Shown one piece after another: positions 1 to 7,517 of a DNA stretch of 64,000 nucleotides. This stretch comes from Gammaproteobacteria bacterium (GTDB lineage: Bacteria; Pseudomonadota; Gammaproteobacteria; Burkholderiales; Rhodocyclaceae). The stretch spans positions 434,001 to 498,000 of the forward strand of contig JAHJVE010000023.1 of the NCBI GenBank assembly GCA_018828385.1, read 5' to 3'. Both the position numbers and the translations under genes were made by a program. The first letter of the stretch is position 1, and each line of letters begins with the position of its first letter. The notes beneath the pieces were generated by a model that was not told where the DNA came from, searched no databases, and saw only the letters and a program-made list of their open reading frames with translations.

Positions 1-35
1 TTTGAGCAATTTTTAGAATAAATACTGGAATCAAC

Positions 36-1316
36 ATGACGACAATTGCTGTAGTAGGTTTGGGGTATGTCGGTTTGCCGCTCGCCGTCGAGTTCGGCAA
101 GAAATTCCGGACAATTGGATTTGATCTGTCCCAAGCGAAAATTGACAGTTACCAGCGCCATATTGACCCAACAGGTGAAGTCAGCACCGATGACCTGAAG
201 GCGGCAACGCAACTCACGGTGTCAACGGAGGCCAGCACTCTACGCGAGGCAGATTTCGTGATCGTCGCTGTGCCTACGCCGGTTGACGATGCTCACCAAC
301 CCGATTTCAGCCCGCTTGTCGGCTCATCAACCACGGTTGGCCGCAATCTGAAACAGGGCGCCATCATTGTCTATGAATCAACCGTTTACCCGGGTGCTAC
401 GGAAGAGGTCTGCATCCCCATTCTCGAAAAGGAATCGGGAAAGACCTGGAAGAAAGACTTTTTTGTCGGCTACTCGCCCGAGCGCATCAATCCGGGTGAC
501 AAGGAGCGCACTGTCACCAAGATCGTCAAAGTGGTTTCCGGTGACACCCCGGAAACCCTGAACAAGGTCAAGGAAATTTATGGCAGCGTAATCACCGCCG
601 GCGTCTATCCGGCTTCCAATATCAAGGTTGCCGAAGCCGCCAAGGTTATCGAAAACACTCAGCGTGATCTCAACATCGCCCTGATGAATGAACTCGCTAT
701 CATTTTTGACAAGATCGGCATCGACACCCTGGAGGTGCTCCAGGCGGCCGGTACCAAGTGGAATTTTCTACCTTTCCGACCAGGCCTGGTCGGCGGCCAT
801 TGCATTGGCGTAGACCCCTACTATCTGACGCACAAGGCCCAGAAACTTGGTTACCACCCGGAAGTAATTCTGGCTGGCCGTCGCATCAATGACGGCATGG
901 GCAAATTCGTTGCTGAGCAGACCATCAAGATGCTGGTCCGCGCCGGCCATCCGATCAAGGATCAGCCGATTATCGTACTCGGCCTGACCTTCAAGGAAGA
1001 CTGCCCTGACCTGCGCAACTCCCGGGTCATCGATGTTATCCGGGAACTACAGTCCTACGGCGCCAAGGTCGTCGTGCACGATCCCGTTGCCGAGTCCAGC
1101 GAGGCACATCATGAATATGGCGTCGACCTTGTAGATTGGGACAATCTTCCCAAGGCTGCCGCCATAGTTGTTGCAGTCAATCACAAACAGTACAAGACCC
1201 TAACAACCAGCGAATTCACAGCTAAACTGAAACCTGATGGGGTAATTACCGACGTAAAGAGCATGCTGGACACCAAGGCCTTTGCCGAAGCCGGGGTGAC
1301 TGTCTGGCGTTTGTAA
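36..1316 (+). CDS. tviB: UDP-N-acetylhexosamine 6-dehydrogenase (TviB/VipA/WbpA-like)
   Basis: NAD-dependent oxidation of a UDP-GlcNAc/GalNAc-type sugar to its uronic acid, a cytoplasmic precursor step for capsule, O-antigen or exopolysaccharide. The 426-residue protein starts with the Rossmann motif GLGYVGLPLA (about residues 8-17). The central motif GGHCIGVDPYYL (253-264) carries the catalytic Cys256, followed by a C-terminal UDP-binding domain with GLTFKEDCPDLRNS. The GGHCIGVDPYY form and overall length fit the TviB/WbpA branch better than UDP-glucose dehydrogenase. The gene lies 7 bp before a lytic transglycosylase gene. It is probably the last gene of a polysaccharide cluster continuing to the left. 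Exact substrate is inferred. Confidence 0.88.
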   Translation: MTTIAVVGLGYVGLPLAVEFGKKFRTIGFDLSQAKIDSYQRHIDPTGEVSTDDLKAATQLTVSTEASTLREADFVIVAVPTPVDDAHQPDFSPLVGSSTTVGRNLKQGAIIVYESTVYPGATEEVCIPILEKESGKTWKKDFFVGYSPERINPGDKERTVTKIVKVVSGDTPETLNKVKEIYGSVITAGVYPASNIKVAEAAKVIENTQRDLNIALMNELAIIFDKIGIDTLEVLQAAGTKWNFLPFRPGLVGGHCIGVDPYYLTHKAQKLGYHPEVILAGRRINDGMGKFVAEQTIKMLVRAGHPIKDQPIIVLGLTFKEDCPDLRNSRVIDVIRELQSYGAKVVVHDPVAESSEAHHEYGVDLVDWDNLPKAAAIVVAVNHKQYKTLTTSEFTAKLKPDGVITDVKSMLDTKAFAEAGVTVWRL

Positions 1317-1323
1317 GGAGCAA

Positions 1324-2238
1324 ATGATGGAGCGCTCAGGGATTTCAGGATCAGCACCTTTTCCTTGGGCGCTTTGCGCGCTGGTTGTTACCAGCGTGTT
1401 GTGCAAGTCCGCCATCGCCGACACCAAATCGGTCAAGGAACGAGCGACTGCACTACGCATCGAAGCAAAGTCGTTTGAACACGGCGACGGAATTCCGCGC
1501 AACCCGGTTAAGGCTATAGAGCTTTATTGTGAAGCTGCACGACTCGGTGATGTGGAGTCTCAATATAACCTCGGCTGGATGTACGCAATGAGCCGCGGCA
1601 TCAAACGCGACGATGCCACTGCCGCATATTTCTTTAACATGGCCGCCCAACAGGGTGATGCACTGGCCGAACGCATGTTGCGCCAGGTTGGCAATCCGGT
1701 TGCCACACCACCCGCCTGCCTGGCAGACCCGGACATCAACGACATCAATGGCCACGACATCGTTGCCAATGCAACGCCTGAAGATCGCAAGGTCATGGAT
1801 CTTGTCCGGAAATTAGCCCCTGAATACGGTGTTTATCCGCGCCTTGCGATGGCGATAATTCGCGCTGAATCAAACTTCAACCCGACAGCCATCTCGCCCA
1901 AAAATGCGCAGGGCCTGATGCAACTAATTCCCGAAACCGCCGAGCGCTTCAACGTAAAAAAGCCATTCGATCCGGAGCAGAATATTCGTGGAGGCCTCGC
2001 CTATCTGAGATGGCTGCTCGCCTATTTCGAGGGAAATATCGAACTGGTCGCCGCCGCCTACAACGCAGGCGAAGGTGCAGTAAACCACTATATGGGCATT
2101 CCGCCCTACGCCGAAACACGAGGCTACGTAAGACGAATTCGCGAAATTTTCAAGCGCGATGAGCACCCGTTCGACGCAAAAATAACAACGCCCTCGCCGC
2201 AACTGCCAAGAATCGTCGCTACGAAAAGGCTAATGTGA
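1324..2238 (+). CDS. secreted lytic transglycosylase with Sel1-type repeats
   Basis: Peptidoglycan-cleaving periplasmic enzyme (Slt/MltE-like fold). An N-terminal hydrophobic signal ends near AIA (residues 30-32). A Sel1/TPR-like helical segment follows at about 45-115 (NPVKAIELYCEAARLGD, YNLGWMYA). The C-terminal SLT domain (about 160-285) has the catalytic Glu182 in AESNFNP, then GLMQLIPETA and AAYNAGEGAV. The Shine-Dalgarno AAGGAG overlaps the stop codon of the upstream dehydrogenase, so the two genes are probably cotranscribed. It overlaps the next gene by 4 bp. Its position beside polysaccharide genes suggests a role in envelope remodelling for export, which is inferred. Confidence 0.88.
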   Translation: MMERSGISGSAPFPWALCALVVTSVLCKSAIADTKSVKERATALRIEAKSFEHGDGIPRNPVKAIELYCEAARLGDVESQYNLGWMYAMSRGIKRDDATAAYFFNMAAQQGDALAERMLRQVGNPVATPPACLADPDINDINGHDIVANATPEDRKVMDLVRKLAPEYGVYPRLAMAIIRAESNFNPTAISPKNAQGLMQLIPETAERFNVKKPFDPEQNIRGGLAYLRWLLAYFEGNIELVAAAYNAGEGAVNHYMGIPPYAETRGYVRRIREIFKRDEHPFDAKITTPSPQLPRIVATKRLM

Positions 2239-2993
2239 AACGGAGCCTGATAGCCTTTTTCGTTTGCATTTTTGGCCTGTTTTTCCAGTCGACCGTAGCA
2301 GCCGCCGATTTACCGGCAACCATCGAAAAAGTTAAACCATCAATCGTCGCCATCGGTACCTACAAGAAAACCCGGAGCCCTCCGTTCAATTTTCGGGGGA
2401 CCGGCTTTGTTTTTGGCGCCGGAAACCGAGTAGCCACTAACGCCCACGTCCTGCCTGAACCCGGTATTCCCAATAGCCCCGAATTGGCCATACTTAGCCG
2501 ATTACCCAACGGCAACGCGACGATCCGTCCGGCCAGAGTCATCGCGCGTGATAACTCCCACGACGTCGCTATCATCGGATTCGATGGCCCAGTTCTGCTG
2601 GCACTCGCTCTCGGCGACGCGTCTTCAGTAAAAGAGGGTCAAGGAGTCGCCTTCACCGGTTTTCCAATTGGCGGCGCACTCGGATTTTCTCCGACTACAC
2701 ATCGAGGGATCATTTCTGCCATCGTGCCAATCGCACTCCCCAGCGGCAATTCGATACAACTCAATGAGAAACTGATCAAACAACTGAGAAGTGGCAGTTT
2801 CGATATTTTTCAACTAGACGCGACTGCCTATCCTGGCAACAGCGGCAGCCCGGTTTTCGATCCTGAAAGCGGTCAAGTTATTGGCATAATCAACATGGTA
2901 TTTATTAAAAGCACCCGTGAAGCGGCGATATCTACCCCTTCCGGGATTACATACGCCATACCAATCAATTACTTACGAGAACTTGCCTACTAG
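2235..2993 (+). CDS. secreted trypsin-like serine protease (HtrA/DegP-like protease domain, no PDZ)
   Basis: Predicted periplasmic S1-family protease of 252 residues. Signal peptide at residues 1-24, ending in VAAA. Catalytic triad visible: His71 (TNAHVL), Asp110 (SHDVAIIGF) and Ser203 (PGNSGSPVF). No PDZ domain follows, so it is shorter than DegP. The start is GTG at 2235, overlapping the TGA of the transglycosylase gene (GTGA), which suggests translational coupling. Part of the signal-peptide coding sequence (2267-2300) is a degenerate copy of the dispersed 40-bp repeat of this window. Substrate unknown. Confidence 0.85.
   Translation: MKRSLIAFFVCIFGLFFQSTVAAADLPATIEKVKPSIVAIGTYKKTRSPPFNFRGTGFVFGAGNRVATNAHVLPEPGIPNSPELAILSRLPNGNATIRPARVIARDNSHDVAIIGFDGPVLLALALGDASSVKEGQGVAFTGFPIGGALGFSPTTHRGIISAIVPIALPSGNSIQLNEKLIKQLRSGSFDIFQLDATAYPGNSGSPVFDPESGQVIGIINMVFIKSTREAAISTPSGITYAIPINYLRELAY
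2267..2300 (-). repeat. dispersed 40-bp repeat, copy 1 (inside protease signal-peptide codons)
   Basis: Reverse-oriented, diverged copy. It keeps GACCGTAGCA preceded by CATTTTTGG and a T-rich stretch. It is read in frame as part of the hydrophobic signal sequence and cleavage region of the protease. Weaker match than the intergenic copies. Confidence 0.5.
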
Positions 2994-3099
2994 TCAGAAG
3001 CTGAGATGAAAAGTACCCAAAAAGCCACGCTTGGCTAAATCTCCGGAGTGGGCTATGCGATTCCGTGGAGTTGCTCGCCAGCACACGTTAAATTCCCCA

Positions 3100-4215
3100 T
3101 CAGGCATTCCAAATGTTTGGGGCGTTTCCATCAGCCGTCGTCTCATTGTCCCGAATGAGCGCTTTCCTTCCCAGATGATAGGCTAATAGATGCAATGGCA
3201 TCCGCAGCCAATGCGACCGAAGATATAGCGCAAAACGTGCTAACCGGGTTCCCGTTTCATCGGTGCTTGAGTGTACCGGCCTAAGAGCATGCATATAGCA
3301 AAAGTCCATGATGTGCAGAAGCGCCCCCCTGGGCCGGGCAACCATGGCGTCCTTGAGAACACCGCTCGGGATCGGAGTTCCCAATATCGAATTCGTATAT
3401 CTCAATGCATAGAACAGCGGGCGCGCAAGACCCAATTCAAGTGCACGCGGGACCAGTTTCTCCCAAAAACAGTCCTTGCAACCAAATTCACGGAGAAGAC
3501 TGTCGAGATCGAAAAGGTCACGTAAACCTTTTTCGAATTCCCCTTCATGAAACAGGTGTGTTGCACTATGAAGAAACATGTCAGTGGGTTGCAGCATATA
3601 CACACTGTTGTGTCCGGCGAGGGGCATTGCGGCCGCCAGCAATGCCTCCGTATTTACCTTTACCCGTGCAGTCGGGGGCAAAATCGAGTGGTGAACGTCA
3701 ATTACCGTTCCGCGGCGAACGTGGCGCATTGGGGGAATTTCGTGCATCCAGCGTCGATAGTAACGTTGATCATATTCGTCGTATTGCAAACTCCGCCAGC
3801 CATGGAGCATCAACCCGCTCTCGACATCAGCCAACCGGTGCTTGGGTACCAGGATATCGACATCAGAAAATAAGCGTCCTCGCGCCGAACTTAACTCAGC
3901 CAGGACGTAGGCAGCACCTTTGAGGAGAATTACTGGCATCTCTATATCAGCCACCGCCTTGCGGATGCAGTCAATTTCCCACCGCATGGCGATATTCTGG
4001 CGATCCACCAACCGCAATGCCGATATCAGATGCTGTCGAGGGGCCTGCGGTACTATTTCTAGCAGATTCGCTTCAACGAAGTGATTGGCTAGTCGTGCGA
4101 GAAGATTGGCACTACGCGCTTGCCGGATTAGCAAATCCCACTGGCTTGCCGTAGCACTCAACAACAGGGTTGGTTCGGTAAGCAGTGCGCGCAGCAAAAA
4201 ATCACGTTCAATCAT
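3100..4215 (-). CDS. nucleotidyltransferase family protein (NTP_transf_5-like) of the HprK-related cassette
   Basis: 371-residue protein with a nucleotidyltransferase core: LLKGAAYVLAEL, then RLFSDVDILV with Asp118 and Asp120 as the likely metal-binding pair. This matches the uncharacterised nucleotidyltransferase family found in lasso-peptide and exosortase-type gene clusters. It would transfer a nucleotide or sugar-nucleotide-like group to an unknown acceptor. Its start overlaps the end of the HprK-related kinase gene by 8 bp, so it is the last gene of a four-gene minus-strand operon with a PqqD-like protein and a secreted protein. Function is inferred from family and context. Confidence 0.75.
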   Translation of the reverse strand: MIERDFLLRALLTEPTLLLSATASQWDLLIRQARSANLLARLANHFVEANLLEIVPQAPRQHLISALRLVDRQNIAMRWEIDCIRKAVADIEMPVILLKGAAYVLAELSSARGRLFSDVDILVPKHRLADVESGLMLHGWRSLQYDEYDQRYYRRWMHEIPPMRHVRRGTVIDVHHSILPPTARVKVNTEALLAAAMPLAGHNSVYMLQPTDMFLHSATHLFHEGEFEKGLRDLFDLDSLLREFGCKDCFWEKLVPRALELGLARPLFYALRYTNSILGTPIPSGVLKDAMVARPRGALLHIMDFCYMHALRPVHSSTDETGTRLARFALYLRSHWLRMPLHLLAYHLGRKALIRDNETTADGNAPNIWNA

Positions 4216-5128
4216 GAACGCACTCCGCTACCAGACGATCAAGGGCCACTACCGCAGCTTCCAGATCACTATAGGTAATACGATAACAATCGCATTGGTC
4301 GATCAACTCGCCGACCGCCTGGAAACCGTGAACACCGAGAATATCGTAATTGAACGATTGTTCCGCAATCAGGAGAAAGGTGTGTGCAGAACTGTTCAAC
4401 TCTAGGCTGAACGGTGTATCAGGCAAGTACTTTGGCAATACGATCCTGGCCGGCAACGCGGAACTCAGCACCTGCTGAACGCTCGCCGACGGCGGCTGCA
4501 TCAAGGCCACAGTACCTTTCGTCGTATCCGCCACAGGGTCGGACATCACTACTCCAGGGGCAAAGCTCTTGATCACATCTATTGAGGCGTTTTTTAGATT
4601 GACTGGGCGAGCCATGCCGTAAATCAAGCCGCTATCCATGTCATAGAGCGCTAACTCATCCGAAAGGAGGCGCCATCCGCGACAGACAAGTCCTGCGCAA
4701 AGAGTGCTTTTCCCCGATCCGGGTGGAGCCGGTAACACTACGGCCTTCCCGTTCTTTTCTACCACGGCGGCATGAATTACCAAATATTGATGACAATGGG
4801 CGGCAACACACCAATTGAGTCCCCATTCGAGCATCGGTAGAGCTTGACCAAGCGGAAGCGGCTTGAAAGCCGGAATTCCGTCAAAGTAAAACAACACTTG
4901 TGGCTTTATCCAGCGACGAAGTCCGGAGGGCGGCGCAAGTCGAACATGAAAATCCGCGAATTCCTTGGTATCTCCAAGCTGAAATTCTCCGTACATCAAC
5001 GCCAAGTTCTTTGCAAGCGACTTGACCGATGATTGAATCCGCACGACAAAAGGCGATATCCTGATCAACAGATCACCCCGCTCCAAGCGGTAAACCAAGT
5101 CAGCAGGGGCTAGTTCGGATACTCTCAA
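4208..5128 (-). CDS. HprK-related kinase A
   Basis: 306-residue protein related to HPr kinase/phosphorylase but lacking its N-terminal domain. The Walker A loop is PPGSGKST (about 135-142), followed by an LLSDE segment (154-158) like the acidic HprK motif. No HPr or PTS gene lies nearby, so the substrate is unlikely to be HPr. HprK homologues in lasso-peptide clusters phosphorylate the peptide, a useful precedent. The ATG overlaps the stop of the PqqD-like gene (ATGA) and the 3' end overlaps the nucleotidyltransferase gene, indicating strict coexpression. The family matches TIGRFAM HprK_rel_A from memory. Confidence 0.82.
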   Translation of the reverse strand: MRVSELAPADLVYRLERGDLLIRISPFVVRIQSSVKSLAKNLALMYGEFQLGDTKEFADFHVRLAPPSGLRRWIKPQVLFYFDGIPAFKPLPLGQALPMLEWGLNWCVAAHCHQYLVIHAAVVEKNGKAVVLPAPPGSGKSTLCAGLVCRGWRLLSDELALYDMDSGLIYGMARPVNLKNASIDVIKSFAPGVVMSDPVADTTKGTVALMQPPSASVQQVLSSALPARIVLPKYLPDTPFSLELNSSAHTFLLIAEQSFNYDILGVHGFQAVGELIDQCDCYRITYSDLEAAVVALDRLVAECVHD

Positions 5129-5427
5129 GCGGTTAAGTGAACAATCAAGCCGACCCGCTTGAGTTCATGCAATGCCGAGGTAGCAAGCGAATCAACATCG
5201 TCAGATGGCGCGAACACATATATATTTCCCAATTCCCGGATCAAACCATCCAACGAAAGCGGCTGCAATTCAATCAATGCCAAAACTTGAATTAAGAAGG
5301 CATCTAGCAGGTGAGTGTCACCTGTCACCTGATTGTAGAGTACTGATTCTTCCAAGAAAGCATGGCGGCAAAAATGCTGTCCGTCAGCAGATGTCCAGAT
5401 CAACTGGCTATCACTATTAGACACCAA
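5125..5427 (-). CDS. PqqD-like (RRE-type) small protein of the HPr-rel-A system
   Basis: Protein of about 100 residues with a PqqD-like winged-helix pattern: VYNQVTGDTHLLDAF followed by two helices. PqqD-type domains bind leader peptides of ribosomally made, modified peptides. Start is uncertain: the frame opens with TTG at 5427 followed by GTG at 5424, and no strong Shine-Dalgarno is visible. It lies 7-10 bp after the secreted-protein gene and overlaps the kinase gene by 4 bp. Best match is the HPr-rel-A system PqqD family. Its partner peptide is not known; the adjacent upstream product is the obvious candidate. Confidence 0.75.
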   Translation of the reverse strand: MVSNSDSQLIWTSADGQHFCRHAFLEESVLYNQVTGDTHLLDAFLIQVLALIELQPLSLDGLIRELGNIYVFAPSDDVDSLATSALHELKRVGLIVHLTA

Positions 5428-5433
5428 CAGCCA

Positions 5434-6012
5434 TCAACCTGTCACAATCCAATTTTCTTGGAGGTATGTGATGATCTTGGTAGCGTCCCAGTCAATACCA
5501 GCTGAAGGATGGTATGTGCCCCCACTAACCACAACGTACATGTCTCGAATATCCTGTAGCAACAAACACTTGTCGCCGTTAGTATCGCGCAGCCCCGAAT
5601 TGGCCTGTAGTTGAATATTGAGCGCAGCAGCAATCAGGTATTTTTCAAGTGGAGTACCTGAAGAAAGACGATGCTTTGCAAGAGTAGAACTCCCTGTACC
5701 GAATATGGCGCCCATGGTTGTGCTATTTTTTACGTATGGCGATGGCCACAAGTTGTTTTGCCAATAGCTTATTTGCTTGGTTCCTTCGTCACCCCACTCT
5801 GAATGGGTGTGGTTGCTTAGATTCGCGGAACCATAAGCTGATGGTGACTTGCAGTGCCAAGCCAATACCGGGCGGCTGGCCAGCGTCAGCACGACAGGAG
5901 TGAGTCCTGCCTTGATCAATTTCCGGCGCGCAGAAGCGTTTGCGCTACTCATCGCATCAGGGGATTCCTGCCCATCCAAGCGTTGACCCAATTTTTGATT
6001 ATTTTCGCTCAT
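5434..6012 (-). CDS. hypothetical secreted protein, candidate substrate of the kinase/PqqD-like cassette
   Basis: 192 residues, first gene of the cassette. A hydrophilic N-terminus of about 27 residues is followed by ARRKLIKAG, a twin-arginine-like or basic n-region, then a hydrophobic stretch ending ASRPVLA and a Cys/Ser/Asn-rich start of the mature part (WHCKSPSAYGSANLSN). The rest is soluble and polar. A Shine-Dalgarno-like AAAGGA lies upstream of the ATG at 6012. I recognise no enzyme domain. Its place ahead of the PqqD-like, kinase and nucleotidyltransferase genes suggests it is what they modify, which is an inference. Confidence 0.7.
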   Translation of the reverse strand: MSENNQKLGQRLDGQESPDAMSSANASARRKLIKAGLTPVVLTLASRPVLAWHCKSPSAYGSANLSNHTHSEWGDEGTKQISYWQNNLWPSPYVKNSTTMGAIFGTGSSTLAKHRLSSGTPLEKYLIAAALNIQLQANSGLRDTNGDKCLLLQDIRDMYVVVSGGTYHPSAGIDWDATKIITYLQENWIVTG

Positions 6013-6680
6013 ATTCTACGTCCTTTGCCGACCCATTAAAGCAGTGCCGCATAACGCCCAAATTAACACGACTATAAATTCATCGCCAAGAATTCTTACC
6101 CGTATCCGGACAAAATCTTTACGAACCTGTAGCCAAATACAAAGCACAGCTTATGCCATACAACAATAGAATTTTTACTTCTTTGTTTTAACTTGTTTTT
6201 TTATCTACACAGAACCACTTCCCATTTCCGACAGGATTTGTGTGTAAGTAAAACCGACACAAAAAAATGCCAGGGAATTTCGTGTCAGCAGGCGGTTAAA
6301 CATAGTGTGCGCCAGCAGTTTATTTGGCAAAATCCCCACTTTGCAAAACCACAATTGCAATGGCAAGCTGCACCCCGAAGCCCCCCCCCAAGCACCCCAT
6401 GCAACCGTATCAACAAATGCAGCTAGGGCACCGGTAGGAACACCATGTGCCCCCTCCCAAAAAAACGGACAGCAGCCCAGTAAATCGGGCATCCCGATCT
6501 AAGCATTCCACCCCGAATCTATGCGAACCTGATAAAGTCGGCAACACCAGATGCCGGAACCAAGGCAGCAGGGAAGTTAAGTGCTACAAAACCTTGTGAA
6601 GTTTCGAAGAAAATGGACGATATATCCGCATCACAATCAAGTCACAACGAAAATCTAAGCACTTGATCTAAAAATACGGT
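6013..6680. other. intergenic region without a convincing gene
   Basis: About 670 bp between the cassette and the tRNA genes. The first part is AT-rich and probably holds the cassette promoter on the minus strand. Around 6370 there is a C-rich run. A small hairpin (CGGCA paired with TGCCG) lies near 6540-6555. Open frames here are short and lack ribosome sites or family resemblance. Confidence 0.5.
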
Positions 6681-6757
6681 TGGTGTGCCCGGAGGGACTC
6701 GAACCCCCGACCTGCTGCTTAGAAGGCAGCTGCTCTATCCAGTTGAGCTACGGGCAC
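6681..6757 (-). tRNA. tRNA-Arg(UCU)
   Basis: 77 nt including an encoded CCA. Acceptor stem GTGCCCG pairs with CGGGCAC; the anticodon stem GCTGC/GCAGC closes the loop CTTCTAA, giving anticodon TCT; the T-arm contains GGTTCGAGTCC. It lies 22 bp downstream of tRNA-Pro on the same strand, probably one transcript. Confidence 0.96.
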
Positions 6758-6779
6758 CTGAGGGTGAATCTAGGAAAAT

Positions 6780-6856
6780 TGGTCGGGGCGGTGGGATTCG
6801 AACTCACGACCCTCTGCTCCCAAAGCAGATGCGCTACCAGGCTGCGCTACGCCCCG
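6780..6856 (-). tRNA. tRNA-Pro(UGG)
   Basis: 77 nt including an encoded CCA. Acceptor stem CGGGGCG pairs with CGCCCCG; anticodon stem TCTGC/GCAGA with loop TTTGGGA gives anticodon TGG; the T-arm contains AGTTCGAATCC. Confidence 0.96.
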
Positions 6857-6995
6857 ACACGAGAGACGGCATTCTAGCACCAGCCGGAAAACCGCACCAG
6901 ATCAAGAGCCTATCTTTTCGAAATAAAGAATCCTTGCCCACAGGCCGTCTTCATGATATTTAATCGCTTTTTTCGTCACTAGGACGCACCAGAAT

Positions 6996-7421
6996 ATGGC
7001 AGAAGAACTGCTCCACAAACACTTCACTCCCTACCAGCCGAAAGCCGGCGAGGATTACATGAGTGCGAAGCAACTGACGCACTTCCGCAAGATTCTCGAG
7101 ACGCTCAAAAAGGAGTTGGGCGAGGATATCGACCGCACGGTTCATACAATGCAGGACGAAGCTACGGTGTTTGCTGATCCGAACGATCGCGCCAGCCAGG
7201 AAACCGACATGGCAATCGAGCTGCGCAACCGTGACCGTGAGCGCAAGCTGATCAAGAAGATCGATGAGACACTCGCCAGCATCGAAAGCGGCGATTACGG
7301 CTTCTGCAACAAGTGCGGCGTCGAGATCGGCATCAAGCGCCTGGAAGCCCGCCCGACAGCGACACTGTGCATCGACTGCAAGACGCTGGACGAACTCAAG
7401 GAAAAACAGATGGCGAAGTAA
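6996..7421 (+). CDS. dksA: RNA polymerase-binding transcription factor DksA
   Basis: 141-residue coiled-coil regulator that enters the RNA polymerase secondary channel and works with ppGpp in the stringent response. The coiled-coil tip DPNDRA has Asp61 and Asp64, equivalent to the essential acidic tip in E. coli. The zinc finger uses Cys104, Cys107, Cys125 and Cys128. Full length and well conserved. It is monocistronic and convergent with pnp, ending at a shared terminator hairpin. Confidence 0.97.
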   Translation: MAEELLHKHFTPYQPKAGEDYMSAKQLTHFRKILETLKKELGEDIDRTVHTMQDEATVFADPNDRASQETDMAIELRNRDRERKLIKKIDETLASIESGDYGFCNKCGVEIGIKRLEARPTATLCIDCKTLDELKEKQMAK

Positions 7422-7435
7422 TTCGCCTTTTGGGC

Positions 7436-7473
7436 ATTGCTACGGTCGACCGGAAAAATATGCCAAAAACAAA
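7436..7473 (+). repeat. dispersed 40-bp repeat, copy 2 (between dksA and pnp)
   Basis: Forward copy beginning 15 bp after the dksA stop: ATTGCTACGGTCGACCGG, then an A-rich second half with TGCCAAAAAC. It abuts the dksA/pnp terminator stem. Confidence 0.7.
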
Positions 7474-7494
7474 GGGCGCCGCAAGGCGCCCTTT
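7471..7494. terminator. bidirectional intrinsic terminator, dksA/pnp
   Basis: Perfect 10-bp stem AAAGGGCGCC / GGCGCCCTTT with a GCAA loop. It sits between convergent genes, with a T-rich stretch on the minus-strand exit (pnp side). Confidence 0.88.
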
Positions 7495-7517
7495 GTACAT
7501 TCAGCTAGTACTGAAAC

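Noticed and set aside
6520-6600. Segment with GCCGGAA and AGGCAGCAG, reminiscent of bacterial SRP (4.5S) RNA
   Set aside because: The invariant GGAAGG...AGCAGCC apex is not intact and flanks do not pair; an Infernal search with the bacterial small SRP model would settle it.
6680-6963. Open frames across the tRNA-Arg and tRNA-Pro genes
   Set aside because: They translate tRNA sequence (TCCLEGSCS-type peptides), a common false call.
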